The notes: generated by a model not told the origin, from the letters alone. 28,738 nucleotides of DNA from Bacteroidota bacterium (GCA_016866415.1 VGML01000006.1:1-28738); one strand, 5' to 3'. Positions 14,884 through 23,183 are shown, numbered from the stretch's first letter. Made by a program: numbers and translations.

Positions 14884-17466
14884 ATGAAAAAACTTTTATT
14901 TCCATTTTTATTCTTAACAATCTTTTCAAATGGATTTTCTCAAAACTATCTGGGTGTAACTACCAGTAATTATGCGGGTGTAATGGGTAATGATCTCAAT
15001 CCAGCGAGTTTCGTGGATGGTAGATTCAAATTCGATTTAAACCTGTTTAGCACGAACTTAAATGTATACCAAAACTTCGGTTACTTGGATACAAAATACA
15101 TGCGCGATGCACAGAACAATTTATTTGGTAAAGATTATTGGTGGAAAAAATCCTTTGGAGACACAGCTATTTTTAATGGTTGGGGAGCCAAGCCATTTGA
15201 ACAGTTTAACACGGAGCCTTTCAGTGAGGGAATAATTAAACATTTATATGACACCTTGACAAAAAGCCCAAGGGGTATTTACATGAATTACCAATTGGAT
15301 CTGCTCAATTTTGCTTTTCACATAACGCCTAAAATTTCGGTGGGATTTAATGCTCAATTACGCTCAATTACGAATGTTGATAATATGGACACAAAACTTG
15401 CCGTATTGGCTGAATCGGGTTTGGATACAAGCGATTTGTGGGGCCGAAAGCTACCAGAAGAGTTGTTGAACTTAAATCACATGACATGGGCCGAATATGG
15501 CATAAATTACGGTCAAGTTGTAATGGATAAAAATGAACATTTCCTGAAGGTAGGAGGAGATTTAAAATACATGCAAGGATACACCGCAGCATACGTTTAC
15601 ACCGATAACTTCAACTATGGCTTAGTGGATGAAGACACTTCCTTTTCTCTGCAAGGTGATTTTGCTTATGGCTACTCCAATAATTTCGATAAACTGATTG
15701 AAGGAAATATTGAAAAGAATAGTTTAGGTCTTCCGAAACCATCAAGTAAGTCTGGATTGGGTGTAGATTTAGGTGTTGTTTATGAATGGAGGCCCAAATA
15801 TAAAGACTTTAAATTCGATATGGATGGGAAGGCCAATTTGTGGATGAAAAATCAAAATAAATACGAATTACGCGTTGGAGCTTCCTTGTTGGACTTAGGC
15901 GCATTACGATTCACAAAAGGAGGATTGAGTAGAGACTTTTCCATAAACGTTAATAGAAAATTCGACTTGAATCAATTTGAATCAGCCACAAGTTTAATTG
16001 GTTTTGATCAAATAATCGATTCATTAATATATCAATCAACGAACCCAACAGAGTGGACGGCCGGAGCAAAGGACACGTCCTCTACATTTTGGGTTCAGAC
16101 GCCGGCAGCTTTGAGTTTGCAAGTTGATTATCACATTTGGAAATATTTCTACGTGAACGCAACGGGTATGCTAAATCTAATTTCACCAAAAAGACAAGCC
16201 AAAGTAAAAACCGCGAACCAATTCAGCATTACACCAAGCTTTGATTATGCCTGGTTCGGAATTCATTTACCAATTTCGGTGAATAAATATTCCGGATTCA
16301 AAGCCGGGGCGGCAACTCGATTAGGCCCTTTGACCATTGGTGTAACTGATTTTCGTACGCTTTTCGCCCGTGGTAAAGTTCGTGGTGCAGAAGTGTTTGT
16401 TGGGCTTCGTTTACCTGTTCTTTATGACGCCATAGATGATATCGATAATGATAAAGTTTCAGATAAACTAGACGATTGTATTTCAACACCAGGGCTTTGG
16501 TCATTCAAAGGTTGTCCTGATACAGATGGTGACGGAATCAAGGATATGGATGATGATTGTGCTACAATTCCAGGTTTAGCAGAATTTAAAGGTTGTCCGG
16601 ATAAAGACGGCGACAAAATTCCAGACAAGGATGACGATTGTCCGGAAATTGCAGGATTAAAAGAATTCAAGGGCTGCCCAGATCGCGACGGTGATAAAAT
16701 CATTGATAAAAATGATGATTGTCCTGACGTTGCTGGTCTAGCGCAATTTAAAGGGTGCCCAGATACAGATGGAGACGGAATACCTGACCCAGAAGACGCC
16801 TGTCCGAACGCAGCTGGGCCGAAAGAAAATCAAGGATGTCCAGATAAGGATGGTGATGGGTTGTTCGATTTTGTAGACGGGTGCCCAGATGTCGCTGGAC
16901 CGAAAGAAAACAATGGTTGTCCATGGCCAGATACAGATGGAGATGGCATTTTAGATAAAGATGATGACTGCCCAACGATTAAGGGGCCAAAAGAAAACAA
17001 AGGTTGCCCTTACAAAGATTCTGACAACGATGGACTTTTAGATAAAGACGACGACTGTCCAATGACCCCCGGGCCTAAGGAAAACAAAGGATGTCCAGTT
17101 ATTGAAGAAGAAGTGGTAGAAGTAATACAAACAGCATTCAACAACTTAGAATTCGAAACAGCCAAAGACATTATTTTGGATCCGTCAAAACCAGCTTTGG
17201 ATAAATTGGCAGATGTTTTGACAAATAAACCTCTATGGAAATTGGAAATTTCTGGTCATACTGATAACGTAGGAGATGATAACGCAAACTTGGTGCTATC
17301 GAAAAAACGAGCTGAGGCGTTGAAAAATTATTTGATTTCAAAAGGAATTAGTGCAAATCGCTTGACAACTTTATATTTCGGAGAAACGAAACCAATAGCA
17401 GACAACAATACAACTGAAGGTCGCAAGAAAAACAGACGAGTGGAAATGAAAATTGTTTTTGAATAA
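14884..17466 (+). CDS. DUF5723 / thrombospondin type 3 repeat / OmpA-domain outer membrane protein
   Basis: An 860-aa outer-membrane protein. Residues 1-20 are a signal peptide ending in FSQ. Residues about 21-515 resemble the DUF5723 beta-barrel found in Bacteroidota: an early GDLNPASF-like segment (GNDLNPASFVDGRFKFD), many alternating amphipathic strands, and GFKAGAATRLGPLTIGV near the end. Residues 519-738 are eight thrombospondin type 3 repeats rich in DxDGDG calcium ligands and paired cysteines. Residues about 753-860 are an OmpA C-terminal domain with LEISGHTDNVGDD, LSKKRAEALKNYL and RKKNRRVEM, the peptidoglycan-binding loop and helices. The expected arrangement is a barrel in the outer membrane joined through a calcium-stiffened rod to a peptidoglycan anchor. 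It ends at a strong terminator. Confidence 0.9.
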   Translation: MKKLLFPFLFLTIFSNGFSQNYLGVTTSNYAGVMGNDLNPASFVDGRFKFDLNLFSTNLNVYQNFGYLDTKYMRDAQNNLFGKDYWWKKSFGDTAIFNGWGAKPFEQFNTEPFSEGIIKHLYDTLTKSPRGIYMNYQLDLLNFAFHITPKISVGFNAQLRSITNVDNMDTKLAVLAESGLDTSDLWGRKLPEELLNLNHMTWAEYGINYGQVVMDKNEHFLKVGGDLKYMQGYTAAYVYTDNFNYGLVDEDTSFSLQGDFAYGYSNNFDKLIEGNIEKNSLGLPKPSSKSGLGVDLGVVYEWRPKYKDFKFDMDGKANLWMKNQNKYELRVGASLLDLGALRFTKGGLSRDFSINVNRKFDLNQFESATSLIGFDQIIDSLIYQSTNPTEWTAGAKDTSSTFWVQTPAALSLQVDYHIWKYFYVNATGMLNLISPKRQAKVKTANQFSITPSFDYAWFGIHLPISVNKYSGFKAGAATRLGPLTIGVTDFRTLFARGKVRGAEVFVGLRLPVLYDAIDDIDNDKVSDKLDDCISTPGLWSFKGCPDTDGDGIKDMDDDCATIPGLAEFKGCPDKDGDKIPDKDDDCPEIAGLKEFKGCPDRDGDKIIDKNDDCPDVAGLAQFKGCPDTDGDGIPDPEDACPNAAGPKENQGCPDKDGDGLFDFVDGCPDVAGPKENNGCPWPDTDGDGILDKDDDCPTIKGPKENKGCPYKDSDNDGLLDKDDDCPMTPGPKENKGCPVIEEEVVEVIQTAFNNLEFETAKDIILDPSKPALDKLADVLTNKPLWKLEISGHTDNVGDDNANLVLSKKRAEALKNYLISKGISANRLTTLYFGETKPIADNNTTEGRKKNRRVEMKIVFE
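16438..17097 (+). repeat. Eight tandem thrombospondin type 3 repeats (protein-level)
   Basis: About 220 codons encode eight units of 27-29 residues, each of the form DxDxDxxxDxxDxC, then a Gly-rich turn, then GCP. The first four units carry an EFKGCP-like end (SFKGCP, EFKGCP, EFKGCP, QFKGCP). The last four carry PKENxGCP, so the array has two sub-classes and may have grown by duplication within each. This is a coding repeat, not a DNA-level array. Confidence 0.9.
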
Positions 17467-17472
17467 TTTCAT

Positions 17473-17515
17473 AAATGGCTAAGAATTGGCTGGAAGAAAT
17501 TCTGGCCATTTTTTT
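17473..17515 (+). terminator. Rho-independent terminator of the OmpA-type gene
   Basis: The outer stem AAATGGC (17473-17479) pairs with GCCATTT (17505-17511), and an inner stem AGAATT pairs with AATTCT. The hairpin runs directly into a T-tract (17509-17515), starting 6 bases after the stop codon. Confidence 0.85.
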
Positions 17516-17665
17516 GTTGACTAGTCGCATTTCAAATGATTCGTTTTGATTGGCTTTTCTTAAAGTTGCTCCTTTGATCTTTGAAAACAAAATTTCCCAA
17601 TCATTAGCAATGAAATCGGCTTCCTTTTTATTCAGTCAGGTTTTTCTTTTTTGCACTTTTCTTCC

Positions 17666-17673
17666 TATCTTCG
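17666..17673 (+). promoter_or_regulatory. Possible -7 promoter element of the peptidylprolyl isomerase gene
   Basis: TATCTTCG differs from TAnnTTTG by one base and ends 18 bases before the ATG at 17692. It sits in the only longer intergenic stretch of the window (17467-17691), otherwise taken up by a terminator and featureless AT-rich sequence. No good -33 box is seen at the usual distance. Confidence 0.4.
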
Positions 17674-17691
17674 CACTCTTAAAAAAATATT

Positions 17692-19932
17692 ATGGCCATT
17701 ATTGGGAAAATTCGAAATAATTCAATGATCATCATCATTGCTTTTGTCATAGTTGGAATCGCTATGTTATATGAGTCATTCAAAACAGCAAACCCTAATT
17801 TTACACTATTTGGAGATAACACGGAATATGGAATTGGTACCGTTTATGGAGAAAAAATGGACGCCAACAAATACAGCCAAATAAGCGCAAGGGTTCAAGA
17901 CCAAGATAGAATGCAAGCTCAACAGCAGCAAAAAGAATTTGGAGAACGCGAAATAGAATCTTCAAATGATAAATCTTGGAATTTCATGGTTGACTCTGTT
18001 ATCTTGAAAAAAGAATATGACGCGCTCGGAATTAGTGTTTCGGATCGCGAATTCAACGCTTATTTAATGGCAACAGATGGTTTTTCTGTACTTCAAGATT
18101 TGTCTCAATTCTTTACCGATTCATTAACTGGAACAATTACCGAGCAATCAACAATCAAAGGAAGACAAAAATTACAAGCGACATTGAATCAACTAAAAAC
18201 GAATAAGGATCCCCAAGCGGTTCAACAGTGGAATAGCACAAAGCAATATTATTCAGACCGCAGAAAACAAGAAAAATATCTGAATTTACTCGGCCAGGGT
18301 ATTTATGTTACAAAGCTAGAAGCAGAAAATGAATACAAGGCCAACAATGAAAAGAAAAACATTTCATTTGTTATGCGCCGTTACACTGAAATCAATGATG
18401 CGGATATTAAAATTAAAAACGAAGAGTTAAAAGCATATTACGACGAACATAAGTCTGATTCGAAATATGCAATTCGTTCCTCCAGTCGAGAAGTTCGAAT
18501 GTTTGATGTTGTTATTGCGCCATCACGTCAAGATTCGTCTATGAGTAAGCGTTTAATGAGTAAGTTAAAGTCTGACTTTCAAAAATCAGTCAACGATTCG
18601 ATCTTTGTAATGAAGAATAGCTATAATAAAATGTATTTTGGAGATAAACGAGCTACTGCAGTTCCACAAGGGAACGAAAAGGCGAATCGTTTTCAAACTT
18701 ATCCTGGGAACTTGGATACCATTTTCAAAAAAGCTGCAATTGGTCAGGTTGTTGGACCCTACTACTCAGGAGAAAATGTAATTGTTTCAAAAGTCATTGG
18801 ATTTACTCCAGCGAAACTATCAGCAAGACACATCTTAATTGCTGCAGATAAGTCGAAAGATTCAAAACAAATTGCCATCAAAAAGAGAACAGCAGATAGT
18901 TTGTTGAAGTTAATTAATAAAGACAATTTTACAACGTTTGTAGACAAGTTTTCAGAGGATCCAGGCGCTAAAACAAATGGTGGGAAATATGAGAATTTCC
19001 TTGAAGGTGAGATGGTTAAAGAGTTTAGTGACTTCTGTGCCACACAGCCAATTGGTAAAATAGGGGTTGTAAAAACTGATTTTGGATTCCACATCATTGA
19101 AGTTCTTGATCGTTCAGCTGACAAGTTTCCACTATTGGTTTCAGTTACTCAACCTTTCAAAGCCTCTGAGGCAACTATCTCAAGCAAGGAAAGTGAAGTG
19201 ACTCAGATATTATATAAGCTTGATCGTCAGATTTCAAAAGAATCGGATCCGTTGAAAAAAGTTGCTCTATTCGATACAATTGTTACAAAAGCAAAAAAAT
19301 TCCCTCGTCCAATACAAATTGAAGACAATAGTGCAAAAGTATTTGGTTTTACAACTTCGTTAGCTTCTGACAAAATCTTGGAATTGGCTTATGGGCCTAA
19401 TGTAGAGGTTGGGTCGCTCACATCTTATCCAATTAAAGATAAAGACAAGTATATAATCGCTATGGTTTCGTCAATAAAAGAAAAAGGTGAACCGAAATAT
19501 GAAGATGTAAAAGCTCAAATGGAAAAAGATTTGATCGAGGAGAAAAAAGCAGAGCGATTGATCAACCAAATGGCAAAAATCAAAAGCTTAGATAAATTAG
19601 CAAAATCAGCAAATACAGCTGTAATGACCGCCGACGTTAACTTTGGTTCTCCACAGATCAGTAATGGAGGATATGAGCCTGAAATCGTTGGGGCTTTGTT
19701 TTCTGCTATCAAAGATAAAAAAAGAACATTACCACTGAAAGGTAAAAGCGGTGTTTATGTAATTATTGTCAATAAAACGGTGAAAGCACCTTCAGCTAAT
19801 ACGAATGTTGAAAGAGATCAATTACTTACAACATTAAAAGGTTCTGCGCAAACACAAGCTCTAGAGGCTCTTAGAAAAAAAGCAGATGTGGTTGATAATA
19901 GAAAGTTGTTTGATTTAAGAATTAGACAATAA
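17692..19932 (+). CDS. PpiD/SurA-like peptidylprolyl isomerase, membrane-anchored
   Basis: A 746-aa folding factor with the layout of PpiD. An N-terminal cytoplasmic stub and a single membrane helix (residues about 11-29, SMIIIIAFVIVGIAMLYES) are followed by a long helical SurA_N-like chaperone region (about 50-260). A parvulin rotamase domain lies at about 377-475 and shows ARHILIAADKS, FVDKFSEDPGAKTNGGKYENF and VVKTDFGFHIIEVLDRS. Two further mostly helical segments reach the C-terminus. PpiD-type proteins help exported polypeptides fold as they leave the Sec translocon. A full-length product with all expected blocks makes this a confident call, though the choice between PpiD and the name SurA is a matter of annotation practice. 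It is followed after 9 bases by the folate cyclo-ligase gene. Confidence 0.92.
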   Translation: MAIIGKIRNNSMIIIIAFVIVGIAMLYESFKTANPNFTLFGDNTEYGIGTVYGEKMDANKYSQISARVQDQDRMQAQQQQKEFGEREIESSNDKSWNFMVDSVILKKEYDALGISVSDREFNAYLMATDGFSVLQDLSQFFTDSLTGTITEQSTIKGRQKLQATLNQLKTNKDPQAVQQWNSTKQYYSDRRKQEKYLNLLGQGIYVTKLEAENEYKANNEKKNISFVMRRYTEINDADIKIKNEELKAYYDEHKSDSKYAIRSSSREVRMFDVVIAPSRQDSSMSKRLMSKLKSDFQKSVNDSIFVMKNSYNKMYFGDKRATAVPQGNEKANRFQTYPGNLDTIFKKAAIGQVVGPYYSGENVIVSKVIGFTPAKLSARHILIAADKSKDSKQIAIKKRTADSLLKLINKDNFTTFVDKFSEDPGAKTNGGKYENFLEGEMVKEFSDFCATQPIGKIGVVKTDFGFHIIEVLDRSADKFPLLVSVTQPFKASEATISSKESEVTQILYKLDRQISKESDPLKKVALFDTIVTKAKKFPRPIQIEDNSAKVFGFTTSLASDKILELAYGPNVEVGSLTSYPIKDKDKYIIAMVSSIKEKGEPKYEDVKAQMEKDLIEEKKAERLINQMAKIKSLDKLAKSANTAVMTADVNFGSPQISNGGYEPEIVGALFSAIKDKKRTLPLKGKSGVYVIIVNKTVKAPSANTNVERDQLLTTLKGSAQTQALEALRKKADVVDNRKLFDLRIRQ

Positions 19933-19941
19933 CTTTTTTGA

Positions 19942-20508
19942 ATGTTAAAATCGGAAATTAGAAAAACGTTTAAGGAACGTAGAAAGTATATCGTTCCTTT
20001 TGAACTAAATAGAATTTCTGAAGCATGTACAAAAATTGTTTTGGAACGTTTCGACTTCAACGGTAAAATTGTAAGCATTTTTCTTCCTATTGAAAAACAA
20101 AAAGAAATTAACACCTATGATCTATTAGAAGAAATAAGTTTGCGAGGAGGAACAATTGCACTTTCAAAATCTAATTTCACCGATCACTCCCTCGCTCATT
20201 TTAAATACGAAAAAGCAGCCCAACTTGAAGTGAACTCTTACGGTATTCCTGAGCCTAAATTTGGAGAAGAAATACCAGAGGTAATGCTTGATTATGTTTT
20301 TGTTCCATTATTAGCCATAAATAACGAAGGGCATAGGGTTGGATATGGCAAGGGATTTTATGACCGATTACTTTCTAAATGCAAGCCAAATTGTGTTTTT
20401 ATTGGAATAAATACGTTCGATGAATTCGTTGTAATTGATGACCTAACTCCAATGGACATGAAATTACACTATTGCATTAGTCCCAAAGGATTTTATGATT
20501 TCCGATAA
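19942..20508 (+). CDS. 5-formyltetrahydrofolate cyclo-ligase
   Basis: A 188-aa cytoplasmic enzyme of the MTHFS/YgfA family, converting 5-formyltetrahydrofolate to 5,10-methenyltetrahydrofolate with ATP. The N-terminus carries the basic LKSEIRKTFKERRK helix. The C-terminal half has the family signature DYVFVPLLAINNEGHRVGYGKGFYDRLL, in which the G-x-G-KG-x-YDR segment binds ATP and phosphate. Length and order are normal. It lies 9 bases after the isomerase gene and is almost certainly co-transcribed. Its last 14 bases overlap a 54-aa ORF in another frame. Confidence 0.93.
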   Translation: MLKSEIRKTFKERRKYIVPFELNRISEACTKIVLERFDFNGKIVSIFLPIEKQKEINTYDLLEEISLRGGTIALSKSNFTDHSLAHFKYEKAAQLEVNSYGIPEPKFGEEIPEVMLDYVFVPLLAINNEGHRVGYGKGFYDRLLSKCKPNCVFIGINTFDEFVVIDDLTPMDMKLHYCISPKGFYDFR

Positions 20509-20659
20509 TAAAAACCAAGGTAAATTCCACTCTCTAGCTATTTTTCTTATTCCATTAAATCTACTGACGTTTTTTTTATCTAATTCAATCTTGTTTGGAA
20601 TGTTCGGTCTGATGCTATTAGCCCTGGTTATATACCTAACTATTTTTTGGACGCGTTAA
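20495..20659 (+). CDS. Small membrane protein candidate, 54 aa
   Basis: An ATG at 20495 opens a 54-codon frame that overlaps the end of the cyclo-ligase gene by 14 bases and stops at TAA 20657-20659. The product has a short charged N-terminus (MISDNKNQGK) and two hydrophobic stretches, about 13-28 and 31-52, with a basic C-terminal end (WTR). This is the pattern of a two-helix inner-membrane protein. The overlap with the upstream stop fits translational coupling. It accounts for nearly all of the 131-base gap between the cyclo-ligase gene and the convergent DUF4920 gene, and its last 20 bases overlap the 3' end of that gene. I know no family for it. The AT-rich composition could make the hydrophobic pattern by chance. 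Confidence 0.5.
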   Translation: MISDNKNQGKFHSLAIFLIPLNLLTFFLSNSILFGMFGLMLLALVIYLTIFWTR

Positions 20660-21125
20660 CATCTTCAACAAGAACACCTCCAGCCTCAAAACTCAATTCG
20701 AATTTAGGCGTGTTTATTTTATCAATTTCTGATCGACTCATTTTTGAATCCTCAGCAAAATGTTTTTGTAGCTCAACAGAAACAGTATCCCAATATGCTT
20801 CACCTTTAAAGTATGCAATTGACCCTACTCGTGTCTTCTTTGGAATTAAAAAGTGATCTTTAAATCTCACCCGTAAGAGCTCCCCATTATCTTTTTTGAC
20901 TGCCGCCCAACAACCTGCTGTTTGACATACTTCTTCAATGGTCGCGGTAAATGTAAATTTTAGTTTCTCGGGGTTTTGTTCCAATTGTTGTAGCATATCG
21001 TTCAAGTCAATTGCGCTTAAACTATCTACTTTTTCTGGGCCATAAGATTTGTATGGTTTTCCTAAATTACCACATGAATTAAATATAAATGAAGCGAAAA
21101 ATAAAAAAAGAAAGGTTCGAATCAC
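20640..21125 (-). CDS. DUF4920 lipoprotein
   Basis: A 161-aa lipoprotein with a signal peptide and lipobox FNSC, acylated at Cys18. The mature part matches DUF4920: a FTATIEEVCQTAGCW core with two cysteines five residues apart, then LLRVRFKDHFLIPKKTRVGSIAYFKGEAYWD. Proteins of this family are exported and small, with an OB-like beta fold, and no reaction is established. The C-x4-C spacing might bind a metal or form a disulfide. The gene starts inside the end of the upstream 122-aa gene (4-base ATGA overlap at 21122-21125), so the two are co-translated. Its 3' end overlaps the 54-aa ORF on the other strand by 20 bases. Confidence 0.85.
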   Translation of the reverse strand: MIRTFLFLFFASFIFNSCGNLGKPYKSYGPEKVDSLSAIDLNDMLQQLEQNPEKLKFTFTATIEEVCQTAGCWAAVKKDNGELLRVRFKDHFLIPKKTRVGSIAYFKGEAYWDTVSVELQKHFAEDSKMSRSEIDKINTPKFELSFEAGGVLVEDVNASKK

Positions 21126-21490
21126 TTCAGAAAAATTTCATAAAAATCATGGGTAAGATATGATTGCCCCTCCACGATTACATTTTGTACCTGATTCGCA
21201 GAAAGGAATCGAAGCACAACGCGTCTGTTAGAACTTGTATTTTCAATCATTTTAATGGTTGCTAAGTGCGTAGGCTCATCAAAAGTAACCGAAAAAATAT
21301 TTTTGTAATAACTAGCATATTTATCCACATTTTCTTTGGTAACAGCTTCAGAAAGAGTTATTTCAATTACGCCTAGTTCAACACCCTTAACTAATTTTGC
21401 TTTTGAACTACAAATCCCCTTGTTTGCATCTTGAGCACTCAAAAAGAAAGATGTTACGACGAAGCAAATCGACAATAATAAAGATTTCAT
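21122..21490 (-). CDS. Small exported protein of unknown function
   Basis: A 122-aa protein with a clear Sec signal peptide ending SFFLSAQ (cleavage near residue 20). The mature part is about 100 residues. It has one Cys near the new N-terminus, a VELGVIEITLSEAVTKENVDKYASYYKNIF strand-helix, and a FDEPTHLATIKMI strand. The order of strands and helices looks like a small ferredoxin-type or heavy-metal-associated fold, but no CxxC metal motif is present, so this is only a resemblance. It overlaps the DUF4920 lipoprotein gene by 4 bases and probably acts in the same envelope process. A promoter with both -33 and -7 elements precedes it. Confidence 0.78.
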   Translation of the reverse strand: MKSLLLSICFVVTSFFLSAQDANKGICSSKAKLVKGVELGVIEITLSEAVTKENVDKYASYYKNIFSVTFDEPTHLATIKMIENTSSNRRVVLRFLSANQVQNVIVEGQSYLTHDFYEIFLK

Positions 21491-21512
21491 GCGTTTTATT
21501 TTTTATATATTA

Positions 21513-21543
21513 CGAAATTATAAAAAATTTGGTACATTTCAAA
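21513..21543 (-). promoter_or_regulatory. Promoter of the exported-protein/DUF4920 operon
   Basis: On the minus strand TTTG (21543-21540) is followed after 19 bases by TAATTTCG (21520-21513), one base off the Bacteroidota -33/-7 consensus and at the standard spacing. The -7 box ends 22 bases before the ATG at 21490. The TTTG lies across the opposing rnhB start region (ATG 21545). Confidence 0.6.
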
Positions 21544-21544
21544 A

Positions 21545-22153
21545 ATGAAAGAATTAAGTAAATTCTTGATCGAAAATCGCATTGAAGCTGGCTGTGATGA
21601 GGCTGGAAGAGGCTGTTTAGCTGGGCCTGTCGTGGCGGCAGCGGTTATTTTGGACCCTTTGAAAGAAATTAAAGGCCTCAACGACTCAAAACAAATTTCT
21701 GACAAAAAACGCCGTGAGCTTTGTGAACAGATAAAATCAAATGCTTTAAACTATTCCGTAGCCATAATCGATGAGCGTAAAATCGATGAACTCAATATTT
21801 TAAATGCCAGTATTTTCGCCATGCATCAAGCAATTGCCGGATTATCGATTCGGCCCGAATGGTTGTTGATAGATGGGAATCGGTTCCATTCTTATTTAAA
21901 TATTCCTCATACATGTGTTATAAAAGGAGACGGGAAGTTTCAATCAATCGCCGCTGCGTCAATCTTAGCTAAAACCTACAGAGATGATTTCATGATGGAA
22001 ATAGACAAGGAATTTCCCGATTACAACTGGAAGAAAAATATGGGTTACCCTACTCAAGAACATAGAGAGGCCATTTTTAAGTTTGGCGCCACAAAATACC
22101 ATAGGATGACTTTCAAGCTACTGCCCGACCCTATTCAGTTGAGCATGTTTTAA
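21545..22153 (+). CDS. rnhB: Ribonuclease HII
   Basis: A 202-aa type 2 RNase H that cuts the RNA strand of RNA-DNA hybrids and removes single ribonucleotides from DNA. The catalytic acidic residues are in place: D18-E19 in GCDEAGRGCLAGPV, D110 in LLIDGNRF, and D129 in KGDGKFQSIAAASILAKTYRD, with a further Asp at 147. LNDSKQISDKKR and NMGYPTQEHREAI are the other family blocks. The ATG at 21545 is the only reasonable start. A TACATTTC element at 21533-21540 could be its -7 box and would leave a leader of only a few bases. It is divergent from a 122-aa exported-protein gene, with 54 bases between the starts. Confidence 0.97.
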   Translation: MKELSKFLIENRIEAGCDEAGRGCLAGPVVAAAVILDPLKEIKGLNDSKQISDKKRRELCEQIKSNALNYSVAIIDERKIDELNILNASIFAMHQAIAGLSIRPEWLLIDGNRFHSYLNIPHTCVIKGDGKFQSIAAASILAKTYRDDFMMEIDKEFPDYNWKKNMGYPTQEHREAIFKFGATKYHRMTFKLLPDPIQLSMF

Positions 22154-22196
22154 GATATCGCCTCTTAGTACAAAGTCAAATTGATTTATTAATTTT

Positions 22197-23171
22197 ATGC
22201 TAATGGTTAATAAAAGAAACATCCTTTTTATCGATTCGGTTCACTCCATTCTTGAAGAACGACTTACGAGTAAAGGATTTCTTTGTATCGACGGAACAAA
22301 AATGTCTCGTGATGAAATTCAAAGAGAACTACATGACTCTTTTGGTATTATTATTCGAGCAAGATTTACGCTAGATGAGGAATTCTTATCCATTGCAAAA
22401 AATTTAAAATTTATCGCTCGATCAGGTTCCGGCCTAGAGAACATTGATCAGGTTTACTGCAAGGAAAGAAACATTAAACTTTTTAATTCGCCAGAAGGAA
22501 ATAAAAATGCGGTTGCCGAGCATGCGCTTGGAATGCTCTTGTCTTTAATGAATAAACTTACTCAAGCTAATCAACAAGTTAAAGAAGGAATTTGGGATCG
22601 CGAAGGAAATCGCGGAGAGGAATTGGATGGAAAAACGATTGGTATCATCGGATATGGAAACAATGGCTCCGCATTTGCAAAGAAACTTAGGGGTTTTGAC
22701 GTAAAAATTTTAGTTTACGATAAATACAAAACAGGGTTTGGAGACCATTTCGTTCAAGAATGTACTTTACAGGCTATTTTTCAACAAGCTGATATTGTTA
22801 GTTTTCATATTCCTTTAAACAAGGAAACAAAGTACTTCGCAAACGAACTATTTTTTAATTCATTTAACAAACCGATTCGACTTTTAAACTTATCACGAGG
22901 GAAAATAGTAAATACGAAAGACTTGGTATTGGGCTTGAAGCAAAAAAAACTAATTGGCGCTTGCCTTGATGTTTTGGAATTTGAAACGAAGAGCTTTGAA
23001 TCATTTTTTGAACAGCACCTTCCAGAAGAATTTCAATATTTGATAAATTCAGAAAACGTTCTTCTTTCTCCCCACGTTGGAGGCTGGACAATTGAAAGTT
23101 ATTTTAAACTAAGTAATGTCCTTGCTGATAAAATCTTGGTTTGGGATGAACAAAATCTTGAGAAACATTAG
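22197..23171 (+). CDS. D-isomer-specific 2-hydroxyacid dehydrogenase (phosphoglycerate dehydrogenase-like)
   Basis: A 324-aa NAD-dependent dehydrogenase of the SerA/D-lactate dehydrogenase superfamily. Visible blocks are IARSGSGLENID in the substrate domain, the Rossmann motif GYGNNG (152-157) with YDK downstream as the NAD-ribose-binding region, and the catalytic triad R234 (LNLSRGKIV), E263 (LDVLEFE) and H293 (LSPHVGGWT), with family-typical spacing (29 and 30 residues). There is no C-terminal ACT domain, so it is a short form. It could be the serine-pathway 3-phosphoglycerate dehydrogenase, but the sequence alone does not separate that from related keto-acid reductases. No serC is in the window. 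The ATG at 22197 or the one at 22203 could be the start. It is convergent with the S4-domain gene, 12 bases apart. Confidence 0.88.
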   Translation: MLMVNKRNILFIDSVHSILEERLTSKGFLCIDGTKMSRDEIQRELHDSFGIIIRARFTLDEEFLSIAKNLKFIARSGSGLENIDQVYCKERNIKLFNSPEGNKNAVAEHALGMLLSLMNKLTQANQQVKEGIWDREGNRGEELDGKTIGIIGYGNNGSAFAKKLRGFDVKILVYDKYKTGFGDHFVQECTLQAIFQQADIVSFHIPLNKETKYFANELFFNSFNKPIRLLNLSRGKIVNTKDLVLGLKQKKLIGACLDVLEFETKSFESFFEQHLPEEFQYLINSENVLLSPHVGGWTIESYFKLSNVLADKILVWDEQNLEKH

Positions 23172-23183
23172 ATTCAAGGCGCC

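Noticed and set aside
16438..17097. Tandem repeats that might be a CRISPR or DNA satellite
   Set aside because: The repeat is conserved at protein level, in frame, with DxDGDG and GCP residues, and DNA identity between units is only partial.
18762..19124. 120-aa minus-strand ORF within the PpiD-like gene
   Set aside because: It covers the conserved parvulin domain of the opposite strand, so the real gene is the sense one.
23172..23183. GGCGCC palindrome between the convergent dehydrogenase and S4-domain genes as a terminator
   Set aside because: It is only 6 bp with no loop and no T-tract on either side.
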